Notes under the pieces: model-generated
Told to the model about the DNA's origin: nothing
Database searches by the model: none
What the model saw: the letters and a program-made list of their open reading frames with translations, nothing else
Position numbers and translations under genes: made by a program
Shown here: one piece after another, positions 53,978-61,664 of the stretch
Layout of the letters: every line of letters starts with the position of its first letter
Position numbering within the stretch: the stretch's first letter is position 1
DNA from: Terriglobia bacterium
Lineage (GTDB): Bacteria; Acidobacteriota; Terriglobia; Bryobacterales; Bryobacteraceae
Assembly: GCA_025363475.1 (NCBI GenBank)
Contig: JANYDS010000021.1
Location: forward strand, 1-61,691
Reading direction: 5' to 3'
DNA: 61,691 nucleotides

Positions 53978-54047
53978 AACCCAATTGTCACCCGCCACCC
54001 GCCGGAAATACGGGTTCCCGCCGCGTTCGTGAACTGAACGACCCGCC

Positions 54048-55844
54048 CTAAGGTAAATACTCCAAAGCCAGTTCCTCTAACTCAGTAGGCGTAACCAATT
54101 GAAACCGAACCTCCAGCGAGCTAAACTCACGAATCGCACGGCGCATCTCATCCCCTGGTAACTCCGCCCCAGCCAAATAAATCTCCCCAGCCGAAATCCG
54201 AAACGGCAAAACACGCCACCGCCGCGACACAGCCAAAGGCAGTGCCCGCGTGACCGGAATAGAAACAACTTCAGCCTCAGGCTTGCCCAGCGGCAACTGG
54301 TTCTGCAAACTCAAAGCCGTATACAAATTAACTTCTGAAATCAGGCCCAGCGCCATCAGATGCTCACCCAGCCGCACCGACCCCGGCTTCGTCAACAACG
54401 CCGATTCCAGTTGCTCCGGCGTAATCCACAAAGACCCCGTCAAAATCTCGCCCAGCCGTTTCCGCTCCGTCAACAGCGCCGTACGATTCGGATACGCATG
54501 GTCCGTCTTCGCCCACCGCAGCGGCTGCCCCCGAATCTTCGCGCTCGCATAATTCCAAATCGCGCGCGAAGTAGCAAAACAATTAATCCAGTTCCCGGTC
54601 AGCACGCGCAGCGGCACGCCGCACGCATATTTCCACCCATAAATCCGCCCGGAACACCCCGCCCGGATAGCAGTATGCAAACCCTGCAACACCAGCCCCG
54701 CCGTACAGATGGACGAATACCGCGACAGCTCCCGCGCCAAAAGCCAGGCATGGTGACTGGCATATGCCCAGCCCCACGTCCCGGCTCCCAAAACGAATAA
54801 GATATTGGTAAGCGGCGTCGCCAGATTGCCAATCAGGCACTTCCGGTCCCGCCAAAACCAGTAGGCCTGCGCCAGCGTGTCGCGCGCCGAATGAAACTCC
54901 CACGACTGCAGCGCAATCCCCGTCACCCACCGCGACCTCTGCTTCACCGCCGTCGCAAAGTTCCGCGGAAAATATTCCCGCGTGGCAATCGCCCTCCCGT
55001 GGCGGATCTGCACCGGAATAAACTTCTGCTTCATCCCCAGCTTATGTATGCGCCAGCCGTTCTCGTAATCTTCCGTCAAACAGGCGGGCTCGAAAATACG
55101 ATTGGAATGCGTCTGCGCCAGCCGTTCCAGTGCAGTGCGTGAAAACCCGGTACCCACTCCATTTGATGGAATAAACCCGCCCAGCAGCTGCCGGGCCGGC
55201 ATGTCTTTGAACTGGAACTCCGCAAATTCATCGCAATAGACCCCATGCGAAAACTCGGTCCACGGTGTCGGCAGAGCCAGTACCGGAATCTGCACCATCT
55301 CATTCCACTGCGCGTAGTAATTGATCCAGCGCAGCGCATCCGGGTCCATCAAATCCTCCGCATCATGGGTCAGGATCATGTCGAAGCGCACGCCCCATTC
55401 CTCTTCATGCAGCAGCATGCGCTGATAGATCCAGTTCAGACAATCGGCTTTCGAAGTCGGCCCGTCATGCGGACAGATAGAGATGTGGACATTCGGAAAC
55501 CGCTTCATCGCCTCGCGGATCGCAGCAATGGTGGGGGCGTCATTGGGATAGGCACCAACAAAGAACTCAAAGCGCGGATAATTCAGCTTTGTAACATTAT
55601 TTTCGATCATCTTCTGGATGACCCGGTGCTCTTTCCAGAGCGCGACAAAGACAGCCATGAGTCGGGGCGGCGCGGCATCAATCTCAGCTTCAGAAGGATC
55701 GCGATGCGCGGGGTCAGAGGAAAACCGTCGGCGGATGTAGCTGTAAAGGCCTGCGAGATCAATGATGAAATCGTCGATCCCGTTGAGCAGCACCCAAAAC
55801 GCCAGCGGCGCGAGCAAATTCGCAACCCAGTGGTCGAGGTTCAT
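54048..55844 (-). CDS. NfrB-like membrane glycosyltransferase with MshEN-type C-terminal domain
   Basis: The 598-residue product starts at ATG 55844 with a membrane segment (LLAPLAFWVLLNGIDDFIIDL). A cytoplasmic family 2 glycosyltransferase domain follows, with DMILTHDAEDLMDP, PSNGVGTGFSR, TEDYENGWR and the QRSRWVTGI acceptor motif, then further membrane helices. The C-terminal 130 residues resemble MshEN: RLGEILTGSLWITPEQLESALL, RLGEHLMALGLISEVNLYTALSLQ. MshEN domains can bind cyclic di-GMP, so synthesis of a surface polysaccharide under c-di-GMP control is plausible. The 5' end of this gene is duplicated twice to the right. Confidence 0.85.
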   Translation of the reverse strand: MNLDHWVANLLAPLAFWVLLNGIDDFIIDLAGLYSYIRRRFSSDPAHRDPSEAEIDAAPPRLMAVFVALWKEHRVIQKMIENNVTKLNYPRFEFFVGAYPNDAPTIAAIREAMKRFPNVHISICPHDGPTSKADCLNWIYQRMLLHEEEWGVRFDMILTHDAEDLMDPDALRWINYYAQWNEMVQIPVLALPTPWTEFSHGVYCDEFAEFQFKDMPARQLLGGFIPSNGVGTGFSRTALERLAQTHSNRIFEPACLTEDYENGWRIHKLGMKQKFIPVQIRHGRAIATREYFPRNFATAVKQRSRWVTGIALQSWEFHSARDTLAQAYWFWRDRKCLIGNLATPLTNILFVLGAGTWGWAYASHHAWLLARELSRYSSICTAGLVLQGLHTAIRAGCSGRIYGWKYACGVPLRVLTGNWINCFATSRAIWNYASAKIRGQPLRWAKTDHAYPNRTALLTERKRLGEILTGSLWITPEQLESALLTKPGSVRLGEHLMALGLISEVNLYTALSLQNQLPLGKPEAEVVSIPVTRALPLAVSRRWRVLPFRISAGEIYLAGAELPGDEMRRAIREFSSLEVRFQLVTPTELEELALEYLP

Positions 55845-55871
55845 GTTGGAAGGTCAGTTCCCAATGGAAGA
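55746..55871 (-). repeat. Repeat copy A: 5' end of the NfrB-like gene and its leader
   Basis: This is the presumably original copy, covering about the first 33 codons of the NfrB-like gene and 27 bases upstream. A very similar segment occurs at 58243-58368 (about 16 mismatches and one 1-base gap by hand). A shorter one occurs at 59510-59570. All three read in the same direction on the minus strand. Confidence 0.85.
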
Positions 55872-55922
55872 AGTGTGCCCAACCCTGAAAGTTCTCAGTC
55901 CGAACAGGCTACAATCAGCCCA

Positions 55923-56165
55923 ATGACAACCGAACCTGCAGAGTTGCTCAGAGATGCGCTTTCGCTTCCCGCTGAAGCCCGCGCCGCACTGGTCGATTCG
56001 CTGCTCGAACGCCTTGATGCCACAGTCGATGACGACTCGTGTAACGCCTGGAAGGCGGAAATCAACCGCCGTCTCCGCCAAATGAATAATGATGTAGTCC
56101 AGCTGATTCCGTGGGATGACGCTCGGAAGGGCAGTTCTGACTCGCAAACGCGTGTTCAATTTTAA
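55923..56165 (+). CDS. Addiction module component-like antitoxin, altered C-terminus
   Basis: From ATG 55923 the 80-residue product resembles the small putative addiction-module family: AELLRDALSLPAEARAALVDSLLERLD, in part, then CNAWKAEINRRLRQMNNDVVQLIPWDDARK. The last 15 residues do not fit the family, and one frame over a short run follows. A 3' frameshift or recombination junction is therefore likely near 56130. No RelE-type toxin follows. IS4 remnants come next. Confidence 0.65.
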   Translation: MTTEPAELLRDALSLPAEARAALVDSLLERLDATVDDDSCNAWKAEINRRLRQMNNDVVQLIPWDDARKGSSDSQTRVQF

Positions 56166-56191
56166 GCACCGCTGTGCGGTTACGGCCGAGT

Positions 56192-56386
56192 GTACTAATT
56201 GCGCGAAACTCATGCACAAAAACTGGTCGCGGCAGGAAAAGCCACGCGATTTATACTTTTCGCGAGAGCCTGCGCGACATCGAAGCGAGTCTGCGTTCAG
56301 TACCCGAGAAACTCTATCACCTCGGATTTCGGGGACGCATTGCGCGTTCGACGTTTGCCGAAGCCAATGAGAACCGGGACTGGCGG
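56192..56386. mobile_element. IS4-type transposase N-terminal remnant with an internal inversion
   Basis: On the plus strand, 56255-56386 encodes TFRESLRDIEASLRSVPEKLYHLGFRG (in part) and STFAEANENRDWR, the conserved N-terminal region of IS4-type transposases (DUF4372). The segment that should precede it, SCRDQFLCMSFAQL, is encoded directly beside it but on the minus strand, about 56192-56244. Nothing of the catalytic domain remains. The element fragment has replaced the end of the HNH gene. Confidence 0.7.
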
Positions 56387-57344
56387 TGCAATTCGTCATG
56401 ATGCACATTGCAGAGAGTCACCAGATTGTCGACAGTGTTGGCCCCCTGGTTTTTGTGATGTTGCCGGTGATGAAGTTCCAACATCTTTCGTGGATCGTCC
56501 GGCGATAACATGGCTCGGTGCCAGCCGCATTGAACGCACTTGAATTCGTCCCGCTGCAAGACCGCGACTCGAACCGGATCAGGAATCGCGCGATCATGCT
56601 CGTACGTCTGGCGATCTTCTTCGAGCAGGTAAACTCCTATGGCTAAATCGTCGCGACCGCTGTTTCTTGTCACGATGGGCCACCCCTGCTCGGTTCGGAG
56701 TTCTCGGACCCGGCGTGCCCACTCTTTCTTATCTTTGGCGAGATACTTCAGTTCCTCGCCAGTGATTTCCACCCCCACGTTCTTGCGAAAATATTCGATG
56801 ATCTTATCCGAAACCGAGGTCTTCTTCTTCCTGACCTCGTTCAGCACATTCCAGCGATGGGCCGCCTGTCGATCCTGCTCAGGACGCATCAGAACGTACT
56901 GTTCAGGCTTGATTTTGGAAGGATCAAGAGCGAGCATGGCCTTCAGTCCAGCCATCTCGCCGTAGTTGTCGGCCTCCTGCGCGTCCTCCGCCATAGGAGC
57001 AAACGTCACGCCTGAGTAAATCCACCAGCCGAATTCGAGGCGAAGTTCCCTGACTCTCCGCGCCCATCCCCGATGCCGGAAACGATCATGAGCTCGTCGC
57101 CATCGATCACCTTACCTGGATATCGGTGCAGATAGGCGATGATTCGCTCACGCCCCGACACCTCGTCGGTCTTTGGCATCAGGGAACTGCCGAGATCGCG
57201 TAGTTTGTGAAATGCGGGGATCAGCGCAATCACCTTGGCTCGAAGATCATCCCTCTTAAGTTCAGCGGCGAAATTGGTCAAAAGCTCGACAAGCGAACCC
57301 CTGATGGATTCCGGACTGTCGTTAGGCTGCGACCGACGTGCCAT
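56317..57344 (-). pseudogene. HNH endonuclease (likely restriction enzyme), frameshifted and 3'-truncated
   Basis: From ATG 57344, with GGGAGG upstream, the frame reads MARRSQPNDSPESIRG, then GRERIIAYLHRYPGKVIDGDEL and VSGIG, and is then broken near 57066. One base out of frame it continues as WARRVRELRLEFGWWIYSGVTFAPMAED and runs to a C-terminal HNH domain (CVQCGWH, LELHHRQHHKNQGANTVDNL in part, LCNVHHDELH). A 1-base deletion explains the break. The last 20 codons are antisense IS4 sequence. It lies 40 bases downstream of a cytosine methyltransferase gene, so it was probably the nuclease of a type II system. Confidence 0.75.
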
Positions 57345-57384
57345 GCTTCCCTCCCGGCGGACCCGTTTTTCCTTGAATTGCTCT

Positions 57385-58119
57385 TTACGCGCTTTTCCGT
57401 ACACGTGGCAGCCTTTGCCTGTAAGCCAGGTATCGAAGGAGTCCCAATCCAATGAATTCCGTATAGGCAGGAGGAATCGATTCGTTGATTTCGCCCTTGG
57501 TCATCCAGTCGATGCCCATGGCCTCGCGTGCTGCCGCAATTGTGCAGTTTCCACCGCCCGTGACCTGGACAAAATCTATCCATTCGTTGGTTTTACCGTA
57601 ATGAGATTTTCGCCGGTCAAAAGTGTGGACCTTTGGATGTTTCCGGTGAGGCGGCGGCACGATCTCAAAGTTTGCCTCAAACAGGCGATGGCGGAGCACG
57701 CGTAGCCCTGGAAACATTGTTCCGCAGAGCACAACCGCATTCAGCAGCGGTGCGCCATCCACGTTCTCAATGATGTAAGGCAGGCCAGACCGGATCAGGA
57801 GTTCGCGGACCGGTTCGACAAGGCGCGGCCACGCATCGGCGTTGCCGTTGCGCTAGGCGAGGTCGGAATACGATTGGCAGGGCGGCGAGGCGTGAACAGC
57901 ATCGAATGACGCAATGAAAGCGGGATCGAGTTCGAGCGCATCTGCCTGGATAAAAGGGAACGGATAGTGCGGCTGGGGGCTTAGATCCACCCCAACGACC
58001 TCAAATCCGGCACGTGAATAGCCCATTCCCGCACCGCCAGCGCAGCAGAACAGATCGAGCATCCGGGGTTTGTGTCGTGAAGCCAAAAAGATATTGTCGC
58101 CGTAGAACAGGGTATTCAT
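57385..58119 (-). pseudogene. DNA (cytosine-5) methyltransferase with in-frame TAG
   Basis: From ATG 58119 the frame has 245 codons, with one TAG at codon 89. Before it are motif I ([14 protein letters not shown]) and the catalytic motif IV ([12 protein letters not shown]). Immediately after, in the same frame, are RNGNADAWPRLVEPVRELL, motif VI (YIIENV), motif VIII (RHRLFEANFEI) and motif X (SIPPAYTEFIGLGLLRYL). A Lys codon AAG changed to TAG would explain the lesion. Its restriction partner at 56317-57344 is also broken. Confidence 0.85.
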
Positions 58120-58242
58120 CTAGTTTCCCAGTGTGATGATCGGCGGTATCGTCAGTTTTGTTTAGGGTATCAAAAGATGCACGATTCACGCCATCCTCAC
58201 GGTATGGATCGTGCGCTCGCGCTTGTGATCTGGTAGCAGCAA

Positions 58243-58368
58243 AAGGCTGGCGAGATCGATGATGAAATCGTCGAGCCCGTTGAGCAGCACCCAGACGCCA
58301 GCGGTGCGAGCAGATTCGCAAGCCAACGGTCGAGGTTCGTGCTGGAAGGTCACTTCCCAATGTAATAA
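58243..58368 (-). repeat. Repeat copy B: duplicated 5' end of the NfrB-like gene
   Basis: About 125 bases match 55746-55871 with about 87 percent identity by hand count. The copy includes a start-codon region changed to CAC (ATG to GTG) and the codons for WVLLNG(L)DDFIIDLA. A 1-base deletion breaks the frame relative to copy A. The gene is not continued beyond the first 33 or so codons. A small antitoxin gene starts 95 bases to the right. Confidence 0.85.
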
Positions 58369-58462
58369 CTTCTCTTGCAGCGGTTCAGGCTGTTCCCTGA
58401 CAGCCCGGACCGCCACAATTAGAGTGAGAATTGTCCACCAGACCAGACGAAAGGGCCATCCC

Positions 58463-58654
58463 ATGACAGGAATTCAGTTCGTAACCGATGACAAAGGCCG
58501 CAAGCTGGCTGTCCAGATCGACCTCGAAAAATACGGAGCCGTGCTGGAAGATTTCTGGGACGGCTTGATCTCGGAATCGCGTCGTAAGGAGAAGGGAATC
58601 CCGCTCGAAAAGATCAAAGCAGATCTTGTGAAACGCGGTCGCTTGCGTGGGTAA
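58463..58654 (+). CDS. Antitoxin of a RelE-type module
   Basis: From ATG 58463 the 63-residue product reads MTGIQFVTDDKGRKLAVQI, KYGAVLEDFWDGLISESRR, GIPLEKIKADLVKRGRLRG. It matches small antitoxins that precede RelE/ParE toxins in cyanobacteria and acidobacteria. It is intact and overlaps the GTG start of the toxin remnant by 8 bases. Confidence 0.7.
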   Translation: MTGIQFVTDDKGRKLAVQIDLEKYGAVLEDFWDGLISESRRKEKGIPLEKIKADLVKRGRLRG

Positions 58655-58890
58655 GTACTCCGTTGATTTAAAACCTTCAGCGCTCAAGGAACTGACCGCG
58701 CTTTCCGATGACCTGCTGGCTCGGATTGTACGAAAATTGGATTCCCTGGGCGAAGCACCCAGACCTGCGGGTTGCAAAAACTGAAAGTAGATATTTGTGG
58801 TTGTGGGACAGGCTGATGCCGACGCGGAGATGGGCATTCAATCTTGAGACAGACAGAGTCCGCCGCAGAAGGCCGAATCGGAACAAGTAG
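58647..58890 (+). pseudogene. RelE/ParE-like toxin remnant
   Basis: From GTG 58647 the frame reads GKYSVDLKPSALKELTAL and DDLLARIVRKLDSLGEAPRPAGCK, the first half of a RelE-type toxin, then stops at TGA 58782. The family would continue with KLKG..YLWRxRxGxYR. Traces (RYLWLW) are visible in another frame up to 58890, so at least one frameshift and further decay have occurred. The toxin is almost certainly inactive. Confidence 0.65.
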
Positions 58891-58916
58891 CAAGATCGGC
58901 TATACTCCTCGGTGAA

Positions 58917-59443
58917 TTGAACTCGCAACTTCAAGTTCGCGACCACCCGGATGGCATGACTCTCATCGCAGTGGGCCGATACTCTGCTTGGGAAGCAGTT
59001 GTGGTCGCCTGCCTGCTGTCGGCAGGCACCGGATACCTGGCTTTCAACATCTGGAGTTGGCAGGTGGCCCTTGTCTTTCCGGTTCTGGCGGGTTGGTTCG
59101 CTTATCAGCAAATGCGTCATGATCAAACCGCCAACCTCGTTGCCACAAACCTGGAATTCCATCCGAGTCAACGTAAATGGATGGTCGGACTAAAACGGTC
59201 GGTACCTCGGGCTGACATTGCCGATCTCGAATACCGGTCGCAGCGCGGAGGTGGTGATGCCGGTGCCGAACCTGGTGGCATTTATGCCACCCTAAATCCG
59301 GCTTAGCCGTATGCCTTTTGCCCTACTTGGACGAGCCCGAAGCGAATGCGGCTATCGAAGCGATCTACCGCCGGTTTCCTGATATGCCAGTCTCGAACGA
59401 CCCTCGCAGATTGCTTCAACACTTCACAACGCTTGATCTTTAG
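58917..59443 (+). pseudogene. Hypothetical membrane protein gene with 1-base frameshift
   Basis: From TTG 58917 the frame encodes 129 residues with two hydrophobic helices (AVVVACLLSAGTGYLAF and VALVFPVLAGWFAY) and a soluble region to GGIYATLNPA. One base out of frame the coding sense resumes as SGLAVCLLPYLDEPEANAAIEAIYRRFPDMPVS and ends at 59443. The shift is near 59285. The whole would be about 176 residues, a membrane-anchored protein with a small C-terminal domain. No function is recognised. Confidence 0.6.
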
Positions 59444-59509
59444 CCGCTGTGTCCGTTTCTGCCGTATCGCCGGTCCCCGCCGGTTGCCCGGGGTGTCTCT
59501 CCCGAAAAA

Positions 59510-59570
59510 GCGCGAGCAGATTCGCGGCCCAGTGGTCGAAGGTTCATTCTGGAAGACCACGGCCCAATGA
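59510..59570 (-). repeat. Repeat copy C: shorter duplicate of the NfrB-like gene start
   Basis: About 60 bases resemble 55808-55867, covering the first codons of the NfrB-like gene and its leader. The match is recognisable from GCGCGAGCAGATTCGC through CCCAGTGGTCGA to CCCAATG. It lies 161 bases left of an antitoxin gene. The rest of 59444-59730 contains no gene I can support. Confidence 0.75.
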
Positions 59571-59730
59571 CAGAGAATAACTATTCAACGTTGAAAGACT
59601 GGCCGGTTTCGCTCCATCCCGGCAACTGTGAAAAATTCGCCGCCGTTGCCAGGTTGGTACCAGCAGAGGAGTCTGAAGCCAAAAACCGTCTCACAAGACG
59701 CACCTCACGGCGTTAAACTGGAAGCACGAT

Positions 59731-59994
59731 ATGGAAGTCACCGTTCAAATCCCGGATGATCTTGCCGCAACCATGAGACTGGGCGGCAACGACCTGTCAC
59801 GCCGTGCTCTTGAAGCCCTGGCGGTGGGTGAATTCAGGTCCGGTCACATTTCCAAACCCGAACTGCGAAGGCTTTTGAATCTTGATACCAGGTACCAGGT
59901 TGACAGCCTCCTCAGAACCCATGGATTGTTCGAAGACTACACCTTGGAAGACCTGGAACACGAACTGGAAGGCCTTACACGACTGGGCATCTGA
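59731..59994 (+). CDS. UPF0175-family antitoxin
   Basis: The 87-residue product reads MEVTVQIPDDLAATM, then RRALEALAVGEFRSGHISKPELRRLLNL (in part) and RTHGLFEDYTLEDLEHELEGL, matching the UPF0175 helix-turn-helix family. These proteins pair with DUF3368 PIN-like toxins, and such a gene follows with a 1-base overlap (TGATG). The module is intact. Confidence 0.85.
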   Translation: MEVTVQIPDDLAATMRLGGNDLSRRALEALAVGEFRSGHISKPELRRLLNLDTRYQVDSLLRTHGLFEDYTLEDLEHELEGLTRLGI

Positions 59995-60485
59995 TGCTCC
60001 TGGTTGTAGCCGATACGGGGCCGATCCGCTATCTGATTGAAATCGGCAATATCAGCATTTTGCCGCAGCTTTTTGGGAAGGTCCTGATACCTTCCGTGGT
60101 GCTCGACGAACTTCAGCATTCCTTCGCACCCGCATCCGTTCGCGCCTGGGCGAATTCGACGCCCGCCTGGCTGGAAGTTCGGAGCGTCATATCCATCGAT
60201 GAGCCGGCATTCCAGTCCCTGGATGAAGGCGAAAAAGCTGCTCTAAGTCTTGGAATGATACTCGGAGCTGATTTGGTCCTGATTGATGATCGTAAGGGGG
60301 CCGCAGCAGCAAGGAAAATGGGGTTCGAGGTTGCCGGAACCCTCGGCCTGCTAACCCGCGCATCCCAGCGCGGTCTCATTGATATCACACAGGCTATCAA
60401 CCGTCTCAAAAACACGAATTTCCACTACCGGCAGGAAATGCTTGACGAACTCTTGCGAAAGTACGCCCGTGAGGCACCCGGCTAA
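59994..60485 (+). CDS. DUF3368 PIN-like toxin
   Basis: The 163-residue product begins LLVVADTGPIRYLIEIGN with the first acidic PIN residue. It has IPSVVLDELQH with a conserved Asp/Glu, LDEGEKAALSLGMILGADLVLIDDRKGAAAARKMG (in part) with the later acidic cluster, and GTLGLLTRASQRGLI. It is the toxin partner of the UPF0175 protein and is likely a ribonuclease. No lesion is visible. It is one of two intact toxin genes with clear antitoxin partners in the window. Confidence 0.85.
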   Translation: MLLVVADTGPIRYLIEIGNISILPQLFGKVLIPSVVLDELQHSFAPASVRAWANSTPAWLEVRSVISIDEPAFQSLDEGEKAALSLGMILGADLVLIDDRKGAAAARKMGFEVAGTLGLLTRASQRGLIDITQAINRLKNTNFHYRQEMLDELLRKYAREAPG

Positions 60486-60799
60486 CAAAGCAGACGGCAT
60501 CCAGAAGGATTATTGATCTTCATCCTCAAAAATCCGCGCAACATCCGCGCAAATCCGTGACAGCGGAGAAACGGCGAGGCCTTATCCACTGGAAAGCCCG
60601 GTCATTCTCTGCGCTCCTTGTCGGCGTGACGCCGTTGACCTTGAGTGAACGAAACCGCTTCGCGGTAAACGGCTGCGAGGCAACGGTCTAAATGAGGGAT
60701 TTCCGCCACCCGAGAGGGTTGAAGGCGTGGGGTTCCGTCTGGAAAACTGGATCAAGTTATTCCCAATGACCAATCCAGCAACCAAAGGAACCCGCACCT
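60486..60799. other. Gene-poor spacer before the integrase
   Basis: This stretch of 314 bases contains no coding region I can support. It has a repeated ATCCGCGCAA-like element near 60530-60555 and a small hairpin ACCGC-TTC-GCGGT at 60654-60666. The hairpin could be part of an element end, but nothing identifies it as one. Confidence 0.4.
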
Positions 60800-61664
60800 A
60801 TGACGCCGCTACGCCGACGCATGTCGGAAGACATGCAATTACGCAACTTCTCGCCTGAGACGCAACGCAACTACATCCACCACGTTAATTAAAGGACTGG
60901 CGGAGTTTTATCAACTCAGCCCGGAACTTCTCGGGCTCGAAGATATCCGGGAATACCAGTTACATCTTCTGAACGAGCGCCATCGCTCGGCGGAAGCGGT
61001 AAACCAGTTCATCTCCGCAGTGAGTTTCCTGTATCGGACGACACTCGAAACAGTGTGGCCGGACAAGGCCTTGCCACGAGTCCGCGTCCCTCATAGACTC
61101 CCGGTTGTGCTCAGCCCGGCCGAAGTCGACCTGTTCTTCCGGCACGTAGGAACGTTGCGTTATCGGGCCGCTCTGATGACCGCCTGCGGCGCGGGCCTGC
61201 GCGTCTCCGAAGTGGTGCGGCTGAAAATAACCGACATAGATTCGGCGCGCGGTCTGCTTCGGGTTGAGCAAGGTAAAGGCAGGAAGGACCGCTACGCCAT
61301 GCTGTCGCCGCGACTGCTCAAGGTGATGCGTGCCTGGTGGAAGGTGGACCAGCCGAAAGACTGGCTGTTTCCCGGCGGCCACGCGGACAAACACATGGAC
61401 GCCGATGTGTTGCAACTGATCTGCCGGCAGGCGGCGGAACTGGCCGGTATAGCAAAACGAGTGCGGGTTCACACGCTGCGGCACAGCTTCGCCACGCATC
61501 TGCTTGATCAGGGCGTGGACTTACGCGTAATCCAGGAGATGCTGGGGCATACCCGCATCGATACCACCGCGCGCTACGCGCAGGTCTCGCCGCAGCTGGT
61601 GGCGGTGACAAAGAGTCCGCTGGACCAGCTGGGCCGTAAACCCGGCAAACCGAAGAAGCGGTAA
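60800..61664 (+). pseudogene. Tyrosine recombinase (IS91-associated type) with a 4-base insertion
   Basis: From ATG 60800 the frame reads TPLRRRMSEDMQLRNFSPETQRNYIHHV, in part, then stops at TAA near 60889. In another frame the protein continues as KGLAEFYQLSPELLGLEDIREYQ and runs to 61664. Removing four bases (GTTAATTAAAGG to GTTAAAGG) restores a 286-residue integrase. The catalytic residues are all present: Arg in GLRVSEVVRL, Lys in GKGRKDR, HTLRHSFATH, GHTRIDT and Tyr in TARYAQVS. This type commonly precedes an IS91-family transposase, which would lie beyond the right edge. Confidence 0.8.

Noticed and set aside
2657-58119. Genome-wide stop-codon reassignment or strong amber suppression as an explanation for the in-frame stops
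   Set aside because: All three stop codons occur inside accessory frames, the replaced residues differ (Tyr-like, Leu, Lys, Gly), and core genes use the same stops normally at their ends.
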